A stretch of 64,000 bases of DNA. It comes from Microbacterium kyungheense (lineage in GTDB: Bacteria; Actinomycetota; Actinomycetes; Actinomycetales; Microbacteriaceae). The position numbers and the translations under genes are program-made. The DNA is taken from assembly GCF_006783905.1 (NCBI RefSeq), contig NZ_VFPE01000001.1:1-64000 (forward strand), in the 5' to 3' direction. The notes below the pieces were generated by a model. That model made no database searches, was not told where the DNA came from, and worked only from the letters and a program-made list of their open reading frames with translations. The first letter of the stretch is position 1; the number at the start of each line of letters is the position of its first letter. Of the stretch, positions 35,735 to 43,864 are shown piece by piece.

Positions 35735-36259
35735 ATGGAGACACAGACACGAACGAGCGGCATCGATGTCGCTGCGCTGGGCCTGGGATCAGTGCTGGTG
35801 GGTTCGTTGCCTGCTGCGCTGCTGACAGACCACGCCCCGGAGCGTTACACGGTGGAGGCGGTATTCACCCGTCGCCCTGAACGCGACGAGGTGACCGAGA
35901 TCCTGGGCACCGAGACCCGGGATCGACTCGCGAGGGCGGGCTACCCGACCGTCGAGGTGACGGTCTCGGACCGTCGGCTGGAGATAGCGAACACGAACCT
36001 GGAGGAACTCCGGGACGGGCTTGCGGAGGTACTGGCGGATCGCCTGGCGGAGATCAGCGCGGCGGTTCGAGCTCGACAGGATGCCGCGGCAGTCAAGATC
36101 CACGATGCGGCGGAGACAGAGCAGGCCCGCGCCGCTGCCGTGGCGGCGCTCGCGGAGTCCGTCACATTTCAGGTATCCACGTCGGCGGGGGCGCGAGAGA
36201 CCCCGACAGATCGCGAGCAGATCGACAGTTGGCGAACCGAGGGCGGGCACAGCCGCTGA
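35735..36259 (+). CDS. Hypothetical protein (174 aa)
   Basis: The product has an N-terminal region with GLGSVLVGSLPAALL, a middle alpha/beta part (YTVEAVFTRRPERDEVTEILG, YPTVEVTVSDRRLEIANTNLEEL) and a long alanine/glutamate-rich helical segment (residues 95-145) likely to form a coiled coil. I do not recognise the family. The ribosome-like sequence AGGAGG stands at 35715-35720, 14 bases before the ATG, rather far. The preceding leader shares the word GGAGGCGTA(C/A)CGTTCG with 47188-47203. It is followed by the lipid-kinase gene on the same strand. Confidence 0.65.
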   Translation: METQTRTSGIDVAALGLGSVLVGSLPAALLTDHAPERYTVEAVFTRRPERDEVTEILGTETRDRLARAGYPTVEVTVSDRRLEIANTNLEELRDGLAEVLADRLAEISAAVRARQDAAAVKIHDAAETEQARAAAVAALAESVTFQVSTSAGARETPTDREQIDSWRTEGGHSR

Positions 36260-36297
36260 TCACGGCACGCGTGCCCGGCGCGCCCCCACGATCGCGG

Positions 36298-37299
36298 ATG
36301 AGTGGGCCGGAGCAGACGGACGACGGGCGACCGCACGCGGCGGTCGTCTACAACCCGACGAAGGCGCCGCTCGAACGCATCCGCACGGCGGTTGCCGAGC
36401 ACGAGCGTCAGCTGGCGTGGAAGCCGACACGGTGGTACGAAACCGCGAGCGACGATGCCGGCCGAGCTGCCGCGGCGCAGGCTGCCGCGGGCGACCCGGC
36501 AGTCGTGATCGTCGCCGGCGGAGACGGCACCGTCCGCACCGCAGCCGCGGAGTTGCGCGACACGGGCATCCCGATTGCGCTGGTCCCCTCCGGCACGGGG
36601 AACCTGCTCGCCCGCGACCTCGGCACACCCCTCAACGACATTCCCGCCAGCGTCTCGGCTGCCTTCACCGGGGCCGATCGCACGGTCGATGTCGGTGTCG
36701 CGGAGGTCGAGGACGAGGATGGCGTCCGGCAAGCGCACGTGTTCATGGTGATGGCGGGCATCGGACTCGACGCCCAGATGGCGCAGGAGACCAGCGCGGT
36801 CGCGAAGAAGCGCCTCGGGTGGTTCGCGTACGTCACGCCGATCGCACGATCGATCGTCGCGAATCGGCTCTTCCACCTGACGTACCGCATCGACGGCGGA
36901 CGCAGCAGATCCACCCGCGCGCACACCGTCATCGTGGGCAACTGCGGAACCCTCACGGGCAACATGCTGCTGATCCCGGCCGCGGTCATCGACGACGGAC
37001 TCCTGGATGTGGTCATCATGCGGCCGGCGGGTCCGTTCGGCTGGGCGCAGATCGGAACGAGGCTGACGCTCCAGAGCGCTGCTCGCCGCTCCCCGTTCAC
37101 CCGGCGATGGCTCTCACGGTCGCCGGAGCTTCACGCGCTCGGCTACGTCCAGGGCAGGCAGTTCGAGGTGCGCTTCGAAACCCCTCACGCGGTGGAGCTG
37201 GACGGTGACCCTTTCGGGCACGTCGTCCGTGCGCGCATCAGCGTCGCACCGGGTGCGCTGCACGTCCGCGTCGTGGCCCCGCCGTCGACGGCGTCGTGA
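36298..37299 (+). CDS. Diacylglycerol-kinase-like lipid kinase
   Basis: The 333-residue product has the DAGK catalytic fold: AAVVYNPTKAPLERIR at the start, the nucleotide motif VIVAGGDGTVRTAAAEL (GGDGT at about residue 78), IALVPSGTGNLLARDLG, and the C-terminal MLLIPAAVIDDGLLDVVIMRP and VELDGDPFG. Members phosphorylate diacylglycerol, sphingosine or other lipids at the membrane face. ATG 36298 is chosen; the frame is open to a TTG at 36229 that overlaps the previous gene. The enzyme's acceptor lipid cannot be read from sequence. Confidence 0.9.
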   Translation: MSGPEQTDDGRPHAAVVYNPTKAPLERIRTAVAEHERQLAWKPTRWYETASDDAGRAAAAQAAAGDPAVVIVAGGDGTVRTAAAELRDTGIPIALVPSGTGNLLARDLGTPLNDIPASVSAAFTGADRTVDVGVAEVEDEDGVRQAHVFMVMAGIGLDAQMAQETSAVAKKRLGWFAYVTPIARSIVANRLFHLTYRIDGGRSRSTRAHTVIVGNCGTLTGNMLLIPAAVIDDGLLDVVIMRPAGPFGWAQIGTRLTLQSAARRSPFTRRWLSRSPELHALGYVQGRQFEVRFETPHAVELDGDPFGHVVRARISVAPGALHVRVVAPPSTAS

Positions 37300-37309
37300 T
37301 CCTGCTCGA

Positions 37310-37474
37310 TCAGGGCTTGGGGCGCCGGGCGCGCCGGCGGAGGATCCCGAAGATGAGGGTGCCGACGAAGAGCACGATTCCGATGATTCCCAGCCACATC
37401 AGGCCGTCGAAGACGAAACCGACGATCGACAGCACGACCCAGGCAACCAGCAGGATGAGAAGGACTGTCCACAT
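37310..37474 (-). CDS. Small hydrophobic membrane protein (54 aa)
   Basis: The product starts MWTVLLILLVAWVVLSIVGF and has two membrane helices (about residues 2-20 and 24-45) followed by a basic tail RRRARRPKP. Two-helix proteins of about 55 residues like this are frequent in Actinobacteria and of unknown role. GTG 37483 is an alternative start. It is tail to tail with the lipid kinase gene, 10 bases apart. Confidence 0.65.
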   Translation of the reverse strand: MWTVLLILLVAWVVLSIVGFVFDGLMWLGIIGIVLFVGTLIFGILRRRARRPKP

Positions 37475-37594
37475 GTTCCTCACCGTACGCTCCTTGCCCG
37501 ACCGAAGACAGAGCTCCGCCCGTCGCGCCGATGGCGCGTGTACGCTCATGAGCAGGGCACCGAGACCCCGCGCCTGGTCATTCTGATATGAACG

Positions 37595-38308
37595 GTGGCG
37601 CAAGCGATGTCCACGAGTCCCGACGACCAGCCGGGTGATGCCCTCGAGATCGCTGTGGCCACGCTCACCGCCGCAAGCGACGGCGATCTGTGCTCGCCGT
37701 TGTGCGCTGCTGTCTCGATGCCCGGCGCGGTGGTGTCGACACTCGGCTCGCCGATGGGCTCAGAGACGGTGTGTGCCAGCACGAAGCTCGGCGCACGGAT
37801 CGACGAGATCCAGATCGACCTCGGCGAGGGGCCGTCCTGGGAAGCTCTGCGCACGAGGCTTCCTGTCACGGCGTCCGACCTGCAGGTCGATGGCGGGGCG
37901 TTGTGGCCCGGCACATGGGCCGCCCTGCGAGAGCTCGATGTGGGAGCGCTCTTCGCGTTCCCGCTGTATGTCAGCACGCTCGGCATCGGCTCGATCGCCC
38001 TCTACTCGATGACCGCCCGCGAGTTGTCCGATGCTGACATCGAACGGATGAGCCGTCTGGCGGCCATCGTCTCGAGCACTCTCCTGAGGAGGGCGCTGAA
38101 CCGTCTCGATGCGCCGGACGACGGTGCGCAGGAGGAACCGTACTCCCGTCGTGAGGTTCACCAGGCGACCGGAATGGTCGCAGCACGGAACAGCATCGGC
38201 GTGGACGACGCCCTCCTGCTCCTCCGCGGCCACGCGTTCGCGGCGGGGCGTCCGGTGCGCGACGTCGCGGCGGACGTCATCGCACGCCGGCTCGACCTGA
38301 GACTGTGA
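37595..38308 (+). CDS. GAF-ANTAR regulator (first)
   Basis: The 237-residue product has an N-terminal GAF domain (residues 20-155; LGEGPSWEALRTRLPVTASDLQVD is typical of the GAF-ANTAR group) and a C-terminal ANTAR RNA-binding domain (residues 170-232; SRREVHQATGMVAARNSIGVDDALLLLRGHAFAAG RPVRDVAADVI). ANTAR proteins bind paired hexaloop hairpins in nascent mRNA and prevent termination. GTG 37595 or ATG 37607 can start. It lies 22 bases before a second gene of the same architecture. Confidence 0.9.
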   Translation: MAQAMSTSPDDQPGDALEIAVATLTAASDGDLCSPLCAAVSMPGAVVSTLGSPMGSETVCASTKLGARIDEIQIDLGEGPSWEALRTRLPVTASDLQVDGGALWPGTWAALRELDVGALFAFPLYVSTLGIGSIALYSMTARELSDADIERMSRLAAIVSSTLLRRALNRLDAPDDGAQEEPYSRREVHQATGMVAARNSIGVDDALLLLRGHAFAAGRPVRDVAADVIARRLDLRL

Positions 38309-38330
38309 TCCCAAGGCTTAGGATGACGGC

Positions 38331-39044
38331 ATGACGGCGCTCACCCGCGAGCATCAGCTGCTGGGAACCTTCGTCACTCTGGCGGACTGCCTCGTCGACG
38401 ACTTCGACATCGTCGACGTACTCCAGCGGCTCGTCGACGACTGCATCTCGCTGTTCGACGCGTCGGCTGCCGGCATCCTGCTGCTCAGCCCGTCCAACCG
38501 GCTGGAAGTGATCGCCTCCACGAGCGAGCGGAGCGAACTCGTCGAGCTGATGCAGTTGCGCGTCGGCGCGGGGCCCTGCGTCGAGGCGGCGACGGGGGGA
38601 GAGGTCGTCTCGGTCGACGACATCGATCAGATCGCCCATCGTTGGCCCGCATTCGCCACCGATGCGCGCGCTTCCGGGTTCTCGTCGATCCATGCGATCC
38701 CGCTGCGGCTGCGCGACTCGACGCTGGGATCGCTGAATCTGTTCCGCGATGAGGCCGGCGCGCTGAACGCGGCCGATGCCGCGGCCGCGCAGGCATTGGC
38801 CGATATCGCCACCATCAGCATTCTGCAGCAGCGTTTGGTCGAGGAATCCGAGCTCGCACAGGCTCAGCTGCAGCGCGCGCTCGACAGCAGGGTCGTGATC
38901 GAGCAGGCCAAGGGATACCTCGCCCAAATGCGGGACATCGACATGGATGAGGCGTTCGCACGGATCCGGAGCCACGCCCGCTCCACACAGACGCGCATCG
39001 GCGTCGTCGCGCGCGACGTCATCGACGGGCGACTGTCACTCTGA
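38331..39044 (+). CDS. GAF-ANTAR regulator (second)
   Basis: Also 237 residues, with a GAF domain at 25-165 (VLQRLVDDCISLFDASAAGILLL, GAGPCVEAATGGEVVSVDDIDQ, RLRDSTLGSLNLFRDE) and an ANTAR domain at 180-235 (LDSRVVIEQAKGYLAQMRDIDMDEAFARIRSHARSTQ). The two tandem proteins are clearly different in sequence, so the pair is either an old duplication or two independent sensors. Its 3' end is 28 bases from the IS481 element, which may have cut it off from genes it once preceded. Confidence 0.92.
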   Translation: MTALTREHQLLGTFVTLADCLVDDFDIVDVLQRLVDDCISLFDASAAGILLLSPSNRLEVIASTSERSELVELMQLRVGAGPCVEAATGGEVVSVDDIDQIAHRWPAFATDARASGFSSIHAIPLRLRDSTLGSLNLFRDEAGALNAADAAAAQALADIATISILQQRLVEESELAQAQLQRALDSRVVIEQAKGYLAQMRDIDMDEAFARIRSHARSTQTRIGVVARDVIDGRLSL

Positions 39045-39066
39045 CTCCTCGATGGCCGGGCGAGCA

Positions 39067-39072
39067 GCTAGA
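39067..39072. repeat. Target-site duplication of IS481 element, left
   Basis: GCTAGA directly precedes the left end of the insertion sequence and is repeated as GCTAGA at 40150-40155 after its right end. Confidence 0.85.
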
Positions 39073-40149
39073 TGTACCCGGCTGGGACGTTGGTGACGTT
39101 CTTGTGGGGTGAGGAGACCTCCTGGCTTAGTGGAGCTGTCTAGTTCTTCGCTGCCAGGAGGTCTCGTGTCTCACGCTAATGCCCGGCTCAATGTCCGGGG
39201 CAGAGTTCTGCTCGTCGAGCGGGTGCTGATGCAGCATCGCCCAGTCGCTCACGTCGCCAAAGAGCTCGGAGTGTCGCGTCAATGCGCGCACCGCTGGGTC
39301 AACCGGTTCCGGGCTGAGGGTGTCGCCGGTCTCAGCGACCGCTCCTCGCGTCCGCATTCCATGCCGCGACGAACACCACTGGAGGTAGAACTGCGGGTGG
39401 TCGCGGTGCGCCGTCAGCTGCGGCAAGGCCCCGACCGCCTCGCCATGGTGACCGGTGTCCCCGCACGCACTGTCACCGCGATCTTGCGCCGACATCACGT
39501 GCCACGTCTGGTCGAGTGCGACCCGCTGACCGGGGCCGTCATCCGGGCGTCGAAGACCACCGCCGTCCGCTACGAACGCGCCCGAGCGGGCGAGCTGGTC
39601 CACATGGACGTGAAGAAGCTGGGCCGCATCCCCGACGGCGGCGGTTGGCGGGCGCACGGCAGATCAGCCGGCGACACCGCCGCGCACAAGAAAGCGCGGA
39701 TCGGGTTCGACTACGTCCACTCGCTCGTCGACGATCACTCCCGACTGGCGTACTCCGAGATCCACCCGGACGAGAAGGGCGCCACCTGCGCCGCGTTCCT
39801 CGCACGGGCCGCCGCCTACTTCCGCGACCACGGCATCGCTCGCATCGAGCGGGTGATGACCGACAACCACTTCAGCTACCGGCTCTCCACCGACGTCCGC
39901 GATGTGCTCACCTCGCTGGGCGCCAAACATGTCCTCATCCGCCCGCACTGTCCGTGGCAGAACGGCAAGGTCGAACGACTCAACCGCACCCTGCAGACCG
40001 AATGGGCCTACCGGCAGGTCTTCACCTCGAACGACCAACGCGCGGCCGCCCTTGCGCCCTGGATCGAGCAGTACAACACTCAGCGATACCACTCAGCCAT
40101 CGGCGGCACCCCACTCAGCAGGGTGTCACCAACCTGACTGCCGGGTACA
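39073..40149 (+). mobile_element. IS481-family insertion sequence (1,077 bp), complete
   Basis: Terminal inverted repeats begin TGTACCCGGC at the left and end GCCGGGTACA at the right; extended, about 20 of 26 bases match (inner parts GTTGGTGAC/GTCACCAAC). A 6-base GCTAGA duplication flanks it, showing a simple transposition event with both ends still paired. It carries one intact transposase gene. It sits between the second GAF-ANTAR gene and the desaturase. Confidence 0.9.
39166..40137 (+). CDS. IS481-family transposase
   Basis: The 323-residue product has an N-terminal helix-turn-helix (HVAKELGVSRQCAHRWVNRFRAEGVAGLSDRSSRPH), then a DDE integrase core: first Asp in GELVHMDVKKLGRIPDGGG, second in ERVMTDNHFSYR, and Glu in PWQNGKVERLNRTLQTEWAY. 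All catalytic residues and the frame are intact, so it may be active. GTG 39166 with CAGGAGG at 39155-39161 is chosen over a longer frame from 39109. Confidence 0.95.
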   Translation: MSHANARLNVRGRVLLVERVLMQHRPVAHVAKELGVSRQCAHRWVNRFRAEGVAGLSDRSSRPHSMPRRTPLEVELRVVAVRRQLRQGPDRLAMVTGVPARTVTAILRRHHVPRLVECDPLTGAVIRASKTTAVRYERARAGELVHMDVKKLGRIPDGGGWRAHGRSAGDTAAHKKARIGFDYVHSLVDDHSRLAYSEIHPDEKGATCAAFLARAAAYFRDHGIARIERVMTDNHFSYRLSTDVRDVLTSLGAKHVLIRPHCPWQNGKVERLNRTLQTEWAYRQVFTSNDQRAAALAPWIEQYNTQRYHSAIGGTPLSRVSPT

Positions 40150-40155
40150 GCTAGA
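40150..40155. repeat. Target-site duplication of IS481 element, right
   Basis: GCTAGA repeats the left flank. The middle CTA (40151-40153) is the reverse complement of the desaturase stop codon TAG, so the insertion lies exactly on the end of that gene without changing its product. Confidence 0.85.
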
Positions 40156-41251
40156 CGGCTTGCCGCTGCTGGAGCAACGGGCACTCGAACGGATCGCGCT
40201 CGCCGAGCCCGACTCTGTTGATGTAGCGGACGACGATTCCGTAGGACTGCCAGAGGCCCTTCTCCGTGTAGGGCACACCGTGTTCCTCGCAGAAGGCGCG
40301 GATCATCCCCGACGCCTGACGTAGATGCGGTCGAGGCATCGAGGGGAACAGGTGATGCTCGATCTGGTAGTTGAGTCCTCCCATGGCCGTGTCGAGCAGG
40401 CGACTGCCACGGATGTTGCGGCTCATCAGCACCTGGCGGTGGAGGAAGTCGACCTTCACGTCGGCGGGGACGAGTGGCATCCCCTTGTGGTTCGGTGCGA
40501 ACGCCATTCCCATATAGACGCCGAACAGCCCGAGCTGGACGCCGAGGAAGGCGAATGCGATCCCGGGGGACAGCACCAGGAAGACGAGCACGACGAACCC
40601 GACGATCCGCACAGTCAGGAAGGCGATCTCGATCGGACGGTGTCGCAGCTGGTCGCGCGCGAACACGCGCCGCACGCTCGACGCGTGCAACGAGAGCCCT
40701 TCGAGGAGCAGGATCGGGAAGAACAGCACCCCCTGATGAGCGATCAGCCAGCGCAACGGCCCGCTTCGACTCGCACGCCGGCGGTCCGCCTGCTCGGGCG
40801 TGAACGCGATGACCGGGAGTTCGATGTCGGGGTCGCTGCCGATCTTGTTGGGATTGGCATGATGCCGCGTGTGCTTGTGCTGCCACCAGCCGTAGCTCAT
40901 GCCCACGAGGAGATTGCCCAGGACGAGGCTGGTCCAGTCGTTCCATCGTCCGGACCGGAAGATCTGGCGATGCGCGGCGTCGTGCCCGAGCATGGCGACC
41001 TGAGTGAGCAGGACGGCGAGGACGGCACCGGTGACCAGCTGCCACCAGGTGTCGCCGAGGAGCACGAAGACGGCGAGCGCGCTCGCGATGACGATCGGCG
41101 CTGCGATGAGCTTGGTCCAGTAGTACCCGTAGCGGCGGCGCATGAGGCCGCTCCCGGTCACCGTCTGTGACAGCTCGGTGTAGAGATTCGGCGCTTTCGG
41201 CGTCGTGGACCGCACGCTCGTCGCGATCGACCCGGCAGAGTTGATGACCAT
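40151..41251 (-). CDS. Membrane fatty-acid desaturase
   Basis: The 366-residue product has several membrane helices and the three histidine boxes of di-iron desaturases: HDAAH (about residue 90), HKHTRHH (about residue 125) and QIEHH (about residue 296). The QIEHH form and length match acyl-lipid or acyl-CoA front-end-type desaturases such as the mycobacterial DesA3 group. It introduces a double bond into membrane fatty acids, probably for cold or envelope adaptation. Its stop codon lies within the target duplication of the adjacent IS. Confidence 0.93.
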   Translation of the reverse strand: MVINSAGSIATSVRSTTPKAPNLYTELSQTVTGSGLMRRRYGYYWTKLIAAPIVIASALAVFVLLGDTWWQLVTGAVLAVLLTQVAMLGHDAAHRQIFRSGRWNDWTSLVLGNLLVGMSYGWWQHKHTRHHANPNKIGSDPDIELPVIAFTPEQADRRRASRSGPLRWLIAHQGVLFFPILLLEGLSLHASSVRRVFARDQLRHRPIEIAFLTVRIVGFVVLVFLVLSPGIAFAFLGVQLGLFGVYMGMAFAPNHKGMPLVPADVKVDFLHRQVLMSRNIRGSRLLDTAMGGLNYQIEHHLFPSMPRPHLRQASGMIRAFCEEHGVPYTEKGLWQSYGIVVRYINRVGLGERDPFECPLLQQRQAV

Positions 41252-41393
41252 CCTGTGCTCCTGTCAGATGAAGCGCACAGAGTGCGCTCGATGACAGGGT
41301 CCGGGCCATCTGGTCTCAGGATACGCCGGTTCTCGGGTGTGTACGTCGGTGTGCAGCAAACACGGAGGCGGTCACCTCGAATCCGCGGTCAGG

Positions 41394-42851
41394 CTAAGGA
41401 ACCAGGTGCGCGAGAAGCTCATCGACCTCGATCGAGCACACGCCGATGCGCGAGTCCCCGATGCCGATCGGGATCCAGATCACGTCGTCCACGATGAGTC
41501 CGCCGCACGAGTAGACGACGTTCGGCACGTAGCCGTCGCGGCGGTCGTCGATCGGCTGCACGATCGGCGTCGACGTCCGGCCGAGGACGATCGTCGGGTC
41601 ATCGAGGTCGAGGAGCAACGCCCCGAGGGAGTATCTGCGCATCGGGCCCACTCCGTGAACGAGCACGATCCACCCGTGCGGCGTCTCGAGCGGCGGGCCG
41701 CAGTTGCCGCACTGGACCATCTCCCAGGGCTCCGACGGTGCGTGGACGATCCCGGCCTGGTCCCAGATCACGCCGTCGTGGGACTCCGCCAGCGAGATGT
41801 TCTCGCCGTCGGTGCGGCTCAGCGCGAGATACCTGCCCGCCACGGGTCGAGGGAACAACGCCATCCCCTTGTCCTGAGCGGCATCGCCGGTCAGCCGATG
41901 GATGTCGAACTCGCGCAGATCCGAGGTGATGATGAGACGGGGCGCGATGGTGCGACCGTCGTACGCGGTGTAGGTGCCGCGGTAGTGGGTGGTCCCGGCG
42001 AGGCCGGTGAATCGCACGAATCGCGCGTCTTCCATTCCGTGCCGTTCCTCTGCCGCGACAGGGGTGAGCACACGCTGGCTGAGGGACGTCTCGCGGGAGA
42101 ACACGGCGCGATAGACGGAGATCGCCAGCTCGCGAATCGCCTCGATGTGCCGAGCGCTGTCCGCACGCCGAGAGAGCGCCTTCGGCAGGCGTGTCACGGA
42201 GGCCTCGACGTCTGACACGGTGAACCGGTCGTCAAGCCCCTGCAGCACATTGTGCGAGATCTCATTGACGAGCCCCGCCTCTTCGACTGCGGCGCGGAAA
42301 TGGGCGATGCTCCAGTCTCCTTCGTCGATCCGCGCCCGCCACAGCGGCAGCATCCGATCCAGGAATGTCCAGCGGCGGCCGGGACCGATGATGGCTTCGG
42401 CGAATTCGATGGAGGAACGGTGACCATCCCCGATGGCGCGGAGAGCTACCGCGACACGCAGCTGCCCGGGAGCCAACCCTGTCTGGTCGGGATGCTCGAT
42501 CGCGCTGGGGTTGCACAGAGCGGCTCCTTCGACGGCGTACTCCGCCGTGAAACTCGCGCCGAGCACCAGACGACGCGCGACGCTGAGGTCGACCGGGTCT
42601 GCCAGGCGGGAGCTCACGACGGCGGCGTTCTCCAGGAACAGCGCGCGGATATCGGGATGCCGCGAACCGAAGTCATGTGTCAGCTCGGCCGCGAGCGCAT
42701 CGATCTGTTCGTCCGGTATCGCGATGACGCGAGCGATGATCTCGCCGGCGCGAGAGTGCTCGGCGGACCATTCCTCGCCCGGCAAGAACAACTGGGCGAT
42801 CACCCGATCCGGCTGCTGCCTCAACCCTGTCGCGTGGATGCGGGCTGTCAT
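41394..42851 (-). CDS. GH130-like glycosidase/phosphorylase
   Basis: The 485-residue product has a helical N-terminal half (residues 1-200) and a five-bladed propeller-like C-terminal half: GMEDARFVRFTG (a variant of the GH130 GxEDPR site), RLIITSDLREFDIH, KGMALFPRPVAGRYLALSRTD, WDQAGIVHAPSEPWEMVQCGNCGPPLETPHGWIVLVHG. GH130 enzymes cleave or phosphorolyse beta-mannosides. It is the last gene of a row with a toroid protein and glycosyltransferases, overlapping its neighbour by ATGA. It probably acts in the cytoplasm on the glycan those transferases make. Confidence 0.82.
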   Translation of the reverse strand: MTARIHATGLRQQPDRVIAQLFLPGEEWSAEHSRAGEIIARVIAIPDEQIDALAAELTHDFGSRHPDIRALFLENAAVVSSRLADPVDLSVARRLVLGASFTAEYAVEGAALCNPSAIEHPDQTGLAPGQLRVAVALRAIGDGHRSSIEFAEAIIGPGRRWTFLDRMLPLWRARIDEGDWSIAHFRAAVEEAGLVNEISHNVLQGLDDRFTVSDVEASVTRLPKALSRRADSARHIEAIRELAISVYRAVFSRETSLSQRVLTPVAAEERHGMEDARFVRFTGLAGTTHYRGTYTAYDGRTIAPRLIITSDLREFDIHRLTGDAAQDKGMALFPRPVAGRYLALSRTDGENISLAESHDGVIWDQAGIVHAPSEPWEMVQCGNCGPPLETPHGWIVLVHGVGPMRRYSLGALLLDLDDPTIVLGRTSTPIVQPIDDRRDGYVPNVVYSCGGLIVDDVIWIPIGIGDSRIGVCSIEVDELLAHLVP

Positions 42852-43864
42852 GATGCTGTCAGCACACGGTGTCGGAGCGCCTGCTGGTAGGTGCTCAATG
42901 CGGCCAATGTCGATTCTGCTCCGCGGTTCTCGTTCCTGCCGCCGGGTTCTAGCCCGTCGAAGCCGGCGCCGGTCTCGGCATCGAACATGGTGGTCCCGCT
43001 GTCGTTGAGACCGGTGAACCAACGCCACGCGAGCGCGATCGGAGGGAGCCACGCCGAGTCACCGGTGACGGAGTGTGCCGTCGCACACGCGTCCGCGAGC
43101 GCGGCGAGCTCCAGTGGCTGCTGGTCGAACGACGGACCCTTCTCCCCGGGTCCGCGCCCTGCCGTCCCGGTCACGGAGAATCGGTCGTCCGACATCTCCA
43201 CGGAGAGCAGGAAGTCGAGCATCTGCAGCCCCTGGGTCGTGGCCGCAAGGTCGTCGAGAGCACTGCCTGCGGCGATCAGCGCTTCGGCGATGGAGGCGTT
43301 CCCATAGCCGAGGCGACGTTCGGGCCACTGCCACGATGGATCCGGCAGGTCGGGCATCGCCCGGATGTACTCCCGGAGAAGTGTCCGGGCGATGTGGTCG
43401 TCGGCGCGCACACGCACGATCTCCGCCGCACCGAGGGCCGCGTAGGCGAGGGTCCGCAGGCTCGTCGACCGCTCGCGGGCGGCGATCCGAAACGTCCGCA
43501 GGGCGCGAGCACGGGTCCACGGGTCACCCCGCTGCGCGGCGATCGTGCCGAGCGCCCACAGCAGTCGTCCCCACCAGTCGCCCATGGCCGGGTTGTCGGA
43601 CCACTCGCCGTCAGCATTCATCCGGTTGTGCGCGAGACCGTCTGCGCGCACCGCCGACTCCAGGAAACGCAGATAGGTCGCAGCCAGTCGCCGGAGCTCG
43701 ACGGTCTGCTGCCGCTCGCGCGCGACCACGATCAGCGCGCGCGCCACATCGTCGACGCAGTATCCGTGTTCGCGGCGAGGCGCGGCAAGGAGAGCGTGCT
43801 CGAAGATGCCGTTATGATCCGTCAGCGCGCAGAGGTGATCGTATGGCGGAGAGAGGACGATCAT
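42848..43864 (-). CDS. Alpha/alpha-toroid glycosyltransferase-associated protein
   Basis: The 338-residue product is a helical repeat protein: CALTDHNGIFEHALLAAPRREHGYCVDDVARALIV, DWWGRLLWALGTIAAQRGDPW, LGYGNASIAEALIAAGSALDD, FDQQPLELAALADACATAH and NRGAESTLAALSTYQQAL. This set of motifs recurs in proteins annotated as glycosyltransferase-associated, in clusters with GT4 and GH130 genes; the fold suggests a glycosidase-like toroid. Aspartates in YCVDDVARAL and the ESTLA end are candidate functional residues. It overlaps both neighbours by four bases, so these three genes are one transcript. Confidence 0.7.
   Translation of the reverse strand: MIVLSPPYDHLCALTDHNGIFEHALLAAPRREHGYCVDDVARALIVVARERQQTVELRRLAATYLRFLESAVRADGLAHNRMNADGEWSDNPAMGDWWGRLLWALGTIAAQRGDPWTRARALRTFRIAARERSTSLRTLAYAALGAAEIVRVRADDHIARTLLREYIRAMPDLPDPSWQWPERRLGYGNASIAEALIAAGSALDDLAATTQGLQMLDFLLSVEMSDDRFSVTGTAGRGPGEKGPSFDQQPLELAALADACATAHSVTGDSAWLPPIALAWRWFTGLNDSGTTMFDAETGAGFDGLEPGGRNENRGAESTLAALSTYQQALRHRVLTAS

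Noticed and set aside
40151..41251. Desaturase truncated by the IS481 insertion
   Set aside because: The stop codon lies within the 6-base target duplication, so the gene end is retained and all three histidine boxes are present.
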